From NCBI GenBank assembly GCA_946887295.1, contig CAMPKP010000005.1, positions 1-61,260 of the forward strand: a stretch of 61,260 bases of DNA, in the 5' to 3' direction. Each line of letters begins with the position of its first letter. Position 1 is the first letter of the stretch. This document shows positions 57,251 to 61,260 of the stretch, piece by piece. Origin of the DNA: an uncultured Gemmatimonadota bacterium. GTDB taxonomy: Bacteria > Gemmatimonadota > Gemmatimonadetes > Gemmatimonadales > GWC2-71-9. The position numbers and the translations under genes are program-made. Below the pieces are notes generated by a model. The model ran no database searches and was not told the origin of the DNA. It saw only the letters and a list, made by a program, of their open reading frames with translations.

Positions 57251-58612
57251 ATGGAACCGGCTGAAGCACCGTCGATCCTCCTCGGCCTTGGCGCGGTAGT
57301 CGTCCTCGTGCTGGCCAACGCCTTCTTCGTGGCGGCCGAATTCGCGCTGGTCGGCGCGCGAAAGACCCGCCTGGACGAATTCGCCCGCGCCGGCGACGGC
57401 AAAGCTAGGTTGGCACGCCGTGCGGTACAATCGCTGGACCGCTACATCTCGGCCACTCAGCTGGGCATCACGCTGGCCTCGCTGGGGCTGGGCTGGATCG
57501 GCGAGCCGGCGCTGGCGAGCCTGATCGACGGCATCTTCGCCTGGCTCCCCGCGCCGGCGAGCGCCATCGCCACCCACACGGTGGCGTCCATCGTCGCCTT
57601 CATCATCATCACCGTGCTCCACATCATCCTCGGCGAGCTGGTGCCCAAGGCCCTGGCGCTGCTCTACCCCGAGGCCGTGGCCGGCTGGGTCGCCGCGCCG
57701 CTCATGGGGTTCGCCTGGGTCATGGCGCTCCCGATCGCGATTCTCAACGGCACGGCCAACCGCCTGCTCCGTCTCATGCACATCAATCCACCGGGCGAGA
57801 CCGAGCGGCTGCACTCCCCCGAGGAGATCCGCATGCTGGTGGAGCAGAGCACCGAAGGCGGGAGCCTGCTCCAGCAGGACGCGCGGCTGCTCGAGGGGGT
57901 GTTCGAGTTCAGCGAAAAGACCGCCCAGGAGGTCATGACCCCCCGGACCCAGATGATCGCCCTGGAGGCGGATCTCCCCGTCGAGCGGGCCGCCGACGAG
58001 GTCGCCGCCGCCGGCCGCTCCCGCTATCCGGTATACACCGACTCGCTGGACGAGATCGTGGGGGTGGTGCACGCGAAGGACATTCTCGCCGCGCTGCGCT
58101 CGCGGCCCGGAACGACGGTGCGCGAGATCATGCGGCCCCCGCTCTTCGTGCCCGGCACCCGCCAGGTGGAGGACGTGCTCGCCGACATGAAGCGGCTCAA
58201 GACCCACCTCGCCGTGGTGCTGGACGAGTACGGTGGAACCGCGGGACTGGTGACGATGGAGGACCTCCTCGAGGAGATCGTGGGGCCGATCTACGACGAG
58301 TACGATCCGCAGGACAAGGCCCGTCCCGCCGGCGCTCCCCAGCTCGACGGTGCGATGCCCATCTCCGAGTTCAACTCCGAGTACGGCGAGAGCCTCGACG
58401 ACACCGACTACACCACCATCGGCGGCTACGTCTTCGGACAGCTGGGGCGCCTCCCGCGGCCGGGTGACCGGGTGCAGGCGGGAAGGCATACGCTCGAGGT
58501 GGTCGAGATGGAGGGCCGCCGGGTGAAGTCCCTGCGCCTGCACGGCCCGCAGCCCGGGCCGGCGCCCGAATCGAAGTCCCCGGCAGCCGGCCGGGCGAGC
58601 CGCGCGTCCTGA
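57251..58612 (+). CDS. CNNM/CorC (hemolysin-family) membrane protein
   Basis: A 453-residue protein with a DUF21/CNNM membrane domain (about 10-190, four helices including LVLANAFFVAAEFALVGARK), two CBS domains (about 205-335) that bind adenosine nucleotides, and a CorC/HlyC domain (about 350-435, GGYVFGQLGRLPRPGDRV). Family members move or regulate Mg/Co; direct activity here is unproven. The start lies only 46 bp from hisD and the likely -10 (TAGAGT, 57237-57242) is so close that the mRNA may be leaderless. Confidence 0.92.
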   Translation: MEPAEAPSILLGLGAVVVLVLANAFFVAAEFALVGARKTRLDEFARAGDGKARLARRAVQSLDRYISATQLGITLASLGLGWIGEPALASLIDGIFAWLPAPASAIATHTVASIVAFIIITVLHIILGELVPKALALLYPEAVAGWVAAPLMGFAWVMALPIAILNGTANRLLRLMHINPPGETERLHSPEEIRMLVEQSTEGGSLLQQDARLLEGVFEFSEKTAQEVMTPRTQMIALEADLPVERAADEVAAAGRSRYPVYTDSLDEIVGVVHAKDILAALRSRPGTTVREIMRPPLFVPGTRQVEDVLADMKRLKTHLAVVLDEYGGTAGLVTMEDLLEEIVGPIYDEYDPQDKARPAGAPQLDGAMPISEFNSEYGESLDDTDYTTIGGYVFGQLGRLPRPGDRVQAGRHTLEVVEMEGRRVKSLRLHGPQPGPAPESKSPAAGRASRAS

Positions 58613-58627
58613 CGAAGCCGGGTTCTC

Positions 58628-60691
58628 ATGCTTCCGCATCATCCCCCGGCCGAGCTGCGCACGGCCCTCCTCGAGCTTGGCTACCGCCTCGCCGGCGTCG
58701 GGACGCCGGAGGAGGCGGCGCGCATCATCGCCTCCGTGTCTCAGGAGGTGCTGGGGTGGGACGCCTACAGTCTCGACCTCTACTCCCCCGAGACGGCGAC
58801 GGTCCACGCGATCGTGAGCATGGATCGGATCGGTGACGGCGAGCCGGTGGACGTGCCGCACGCCTACGCGTCGGGGCCGCCCGGCCCGATGGCCCGAAAG
58901 GTCCTCGCCCAGGGGGCACAGCTGATCCTGCGCGAGGCGGCCGCCGGGGAGTCGAACGAAGGTCTGACGCGCTTCGGCGCGGTGGGCCGCGCGTCGGCAT
59001 CGCTCATGTTCGTGCCGGTGCGCCACGGGCAGCGGGTGGCCGGCATCCTCTCGATTCAGAGCTACACCCCGCGCGCGTACGACGCCGACGACCTCGCCGT
59101 GCTGCAGACACTGGCGGATCATTGCGGGAGCGCGCTGGAACGGCTCCGCATCGAGCAGGCGCTGCGGGAGAGCCAGGCCCAGCTCCAGCGCGCCGAAAGC
59201 GCGGCGCTGGTCATGACCGCGCACGTCGCCCTGGACGGCCGCTGGCGCAAGGTCCCCCCGATGCTCTGCGCGCTGCTGGGATATGCCGAGGATGAGCTGC
59301 TCGCCCTCAACGTCGCCGACGTGGCGTACCCCGAGGACGTGGAGGAGGATCGGATCCAGCGGCAGCGGCTGATCCGGGGCGAGGCGCGCTCCTACGACCA
59401 GACGCTGCGGCTGCTCCGCCGCGACGGGCGGGCGATCTGGACCTACGCCAACAACTCGGTGGTTCAGGACGCGGCGGGCACCCCCCTGTACTTCCTGACC
59501 TACATCCGGGACGTGAGCGAGAGAATCATCCTGGAGGAGCAGCTTCGCCAGGCGCAGAAGATGGAAGCCGTGGGGCAGCTGGCCGGCGGAGTGGCCCACG
59601 ACTTCAACAACCTGCTGACCGCGATCATCGGCAACGCCGAGCTCCTCCTGCGGACCATCGAGCCCGACGACCGCCGGCGACTCGACGTCATGGAGATCAA
59701 CCGGGCGGCGCATCGCGCCGCCACGCTCACGCGGCAGCTCCTCGCCTTCAGCCGGAAGCAGGTGCTCCAGCCGCGCATCGTGGACCTGAACGGCATAGTG
59801 ACCGAGCTGACGACCATGCTGCGGCGGGTCATCGGCGAGCACGTGGAGCTCCGGCTCGAGCTGCAGCCCGCGCTCGGGCAGGTGCTCGCCGACCCGGGCC
59901 AGCTCGAGCAGGTGATCACCAACCTCTCGGTGAACGCCCGCGACGCGATGCCGGCCGGCGGAACCCTCACCATCCGGACGGCCAACGTGGACTCGGCCGA
60001 TGTACCGCCGCCCGATCCCGAGGCGGCTCCCCTGCTGGGGCCGCTGGTGGAGCTGAGCGTGACCGACGACGGGGTCGGCATGGACGAGCGAACCCAGGCG
60101 CGTCTCTTCGAGCCGTTCTTCACCACCAAGGAGCTCGGCCGGGGCACCGGGCTCGGCCTCGCCACCGTGTACGGCATCGTGCGGCAGAGCGGCGGGCACA
60201 TCCGGGTGAGCACGCGGCTCCACCACGGCAGCACATTCACCATCTACCTGCCGATGGCGGAGGGCCTGCCCGAGCCGATGGCGGACCCGGGCGGGTGGGC
60301 CGAGACGGCGCAGGCCAGCGGCACGATCCTCGTCGTAGAGGACGAGGACGCGGTGCGCTACCTGGCCTCCCGGGTGCTGCGCGCCCACGGCTACCGGGTG
60401 CTCGAGGCAGGCGATCCGTCCGCGGCGCTCCGGATGGCGCGGGAGCAGGAGCGGCCGGCGGACCTTCTGGTGACCGACATCGTGATGCCCGGGATGAGCG
60501 GTCCGGCGCTGGCCGAGCGGCTGGCGGCCGCGTGGCCCGGCCTCAAGGTCCTCTACATCACCGGCTACGCCGAGGAGGCGATCGAGCGGCAGAGCGCGCT
60601 TCCCGCCGGCGGCGCGCTGCTGGAGAAGCCCTTCACCGCGCAACAGCTCGCCGACCGCGTGCGCCTCGCACTGGAAAACGCGGAGACCTAG
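58628..60691 (+). CDS. Hybrid histidine kinase with GAF, PAS and receiver domains
   Basis: A 687-residue soluble kinase, 15 bp after the CNNM gene and probably in its operon. Domains are GAF (about 15-180), PAS (about 195-305), phosphoacceptor domain with VAHDFNNLL (H324), HATPase with DDGVGMD, FEPFFTTKELGRGTGLGL, and a receiver whose phosphoacceptor is D617 in VTDIVMPGM. It has all catalytic boxes. The hisZ gene starts right after its stop, at the next base. No output domain is present. Confidence 0.9.
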   Translation: MLPHHPPAELRTALLELGYRLAGVGTPEEAARIIASVSQEVLGWDAYSLDLYSPETATVHAIVSMDRIGDGEPVDVPHAYASGPPGPMARKVLAQGAQLILREAAAGESNEGLTRFGAVGRASASLMFVPVRHGQRVAGILSIQSYTPRAYDADDLAVLQTLADHCGSALERLRIEQALRESQAQLQRAESAALVMTAHVALDGRWRKVPPMLCALLGYAEDELLALNVADVAYPEDVEEDRIQRQRLIRGEARSYDQTLRLLRRDGRAIWTYANNSVVQDAAGTPLYFLTYIRDVSERIILEEQLRQAQKMEAVGQLAGGVAHDFNNLLTAIIGNAELLLRTIEPDDRRRLDVMEINRAAHRAATLTRQLLAFSRKQVLQPRIVDLNGIVTELTTMLRRVIGEHVELRLELQPALGQVLADPGQLEQVITNLSVNARDAMPAGGTLTIRTANVDSADVPPPDPEAAPLLGPLVELSVTDDGVGMDERTQARLFEPFFTTKELGRGTGLGLATVYGIVRQSGGHIRVSTRLHHGSTFTIYLPMAEGLPEPMADPGGWAETAQASGTILVVEDEDAVRYLASRVLRAHGYRVLEAGDPSAALRMAREQERPADLLVTDIVMPGMSGPALAERLAAAWPGLKVLYITGYAEEAIERQSALPAGGALLEKPFTAQQLADRVRLALENAET

Positions 60692-61260
60692 ATGCTCAAC
60701 CTTCCTGCGGCGACGCCTCCGGGCGCGCTCGATCTCACGGGTGACGCCGCCCGCCGCCGCCGCGGCCTTCAGCGCTCGGCGGTGGCGGTGCTCGAGCGCG
60801 CGGGCTACGAGGAGCTCCTCCCGCCCACCTTCGAGTACGAGGATGTCTTCCTGCGCGCCGGAGGGCCCGGCGTGGCGGAGCGGCTGCTTCGCTTCCCCGA
60901 CCGCGACGGCCGGATCCTCGCGCTGCGCTACGACTTCACGTCCAGCATCGCGCGGATCGCGTCCACCACCTTCTCGGGGGCAGCGCTGCCGCTCCGGCTC
61001 AGCTACTCGGGCAAGGTGTATCGCCAGGAGCCCGAGCGCGGTGGCCGGCCCCGCGAGACGCTCCAGGTCGGCGCCGAGCTGCTGGGCGACGGCTCGCTGG
61101 AGGCGGACGTGGAGATCGTGCGCCTCGCGCTCGAGCTCGTCCGCTCCGCGGGCCTGGAGGATTTTCAGATCAACCTCGGTCACGTAGGGGTGCTGGCGCC
61201 GGGCCTCGCCGCGCTGGAGGAGCCGCTCCGGGATCGGGTGCGCCGCTGGATCGACCGGAA
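60692..61260 (+). CDS. hisZ: ATP phosphoribosyltransferase regulatory subunit, 3' end outside the window
   Basis: The frame runs to the right edge, giving the first 189 residues. The product is class II HisRS-like without the tRNA part: a GALDLTGDAARRR start, ERAGYEELLPPTFEYEDVF, motif 2-like RLSYSGKVYRQEPERGGRPRE and a later QVGAELLGDG. HisZ proteins lose catalytic HisRS residues and regulate a short HisG. The opening lacks the HisRS KGT signature and the motif 2 arm reads GGRPRE, so I prefer HisZ; a true HisRS is possible until the 3' half is seen. It starts at the base after the kinase stop and is likely co-transcribed; hisD is 3.5 kb away. Confidence 0.85.
   Translation, partial: MLNLPAATPPGALDLTGDAARRRRGLQRSAVAVLERAGYEELLPPTFEYEDVFLRAGGPGVAERLLRFPDRDGRILALRYDFTSSIARIASTTFSGAALPLRLSYSGKVYRQEPERGGRPRETLQVGAELLGDGSLEADVEIVRLALELVRSAGLEDFQINLGHVGVLAPGLAALEEPLRDRVRRWIDR

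Noticed and set aside
57236..61183. A 1315-residue minus-strand frame opposite CNNM, the kinase and hisZ
   Set aside because: It is the shadow of GC-rich plus-strand genes that carry clear motifs; its own composition is His/Arg/Ala/Gly-rich with no domains.

Overview
The window is GC-rich chromosomal DNA from a Gram-negative bacterium. Several traits together point to Gemmatimonadota or a close neighbour: a large ABC-type ADOP permease divergent from an Oar-like TonB-dependent receptor, an overlapping GldA / GldF-GldG / DUF4340 operon, many lipoproteins with Thr/Asp/Ser-rich or Pro-rich linkers, hybrid histidine kinases with no separate regulator, a tRNA gene without encoded CCA, and frequent TTG/GTG starts. 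This lineage call is an inference; no rRNA gene is present to settle it. I see no prophage, insertion sequence or CRISPR array.

Layout. 1-4.9 kb (minus strand): a Thr/Asp-rich lipoprotein cut by the window edge, then a tyrosine-degradation operon, hppD-hmgA-acetoacetyl-CoA synthetase. 5-14.2 kb: a hybrid histidine kinase divergent from an orphan CheB/CheR-PAS pair, with an exact CRP-type palindrome between them; then an overlapping operon of a VIT/VWA secreted protein, an ECF sigma factor and a zinc-binding anti-sigma factor. 14.2-23.7 kb: a membrane hybrid kinase, an ADOP permease, an Oar-like TonB receptor, a strong bidirectional terminator and a small outer-membrane barrel. 23.8-27.9 kb: a Gld-type ABC exporter operon. 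27.9-34.2 kb: a CoA-transferase, a radical SAM/HhH protein, a third hybrid kinase, and a SRPBCC protein overlapping a zinc alcohol dehydrogenase. 34.2-39.9 kb: two paralogous putative TIM-barrel lipoproteins (one with two domains, the second domain having lost the acidic pair) flanking a MoxJ-type binding protein and a PLL-like beta-propeller.

39.9-52.5 kb is accessory in character: a tandem universal stress protein, a methyltransferase/HxlR divergent pair with two palindromes, a selenium-binding-protein/methanethiol-oxidase homologue coupled to a membrane protein and preceded by a 20-bp tandem repeat, a TMEM175-type channel, a cupin, an NAD(P)-binding protein, an alpha/beta hydrolase, a LAL-type LuxR regulator and a FAD hydroxylase. 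52.6-61.3 kb is more housekeeping: tRNA-Ile(GAT) with a UUCG-loop terminator, a very acidic small protein behind typA/bipA, a CDF metal exporter, hisD divergent from a CNNM/CorC protein, a fourth hybrid kinase, and the start of hisZ.

How the genes may work together. HppD and HmgA open the tyrosine ring and the third enzyme would activate the acetoacetate that fumarylacetoacetase releases; the two intermediate enzymes are not here. Four hybrid kinases in 61 kb all end in a receiver domain and none has an adjacent response regulator, so signalling probably runs through shared phosphotransfer partners. The most unfamiliar block is 34.2-39.9 kb, which may be a secreted carbohydrate-related set. 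Functions are family-level readings from sequence motifs; no database search was possible.
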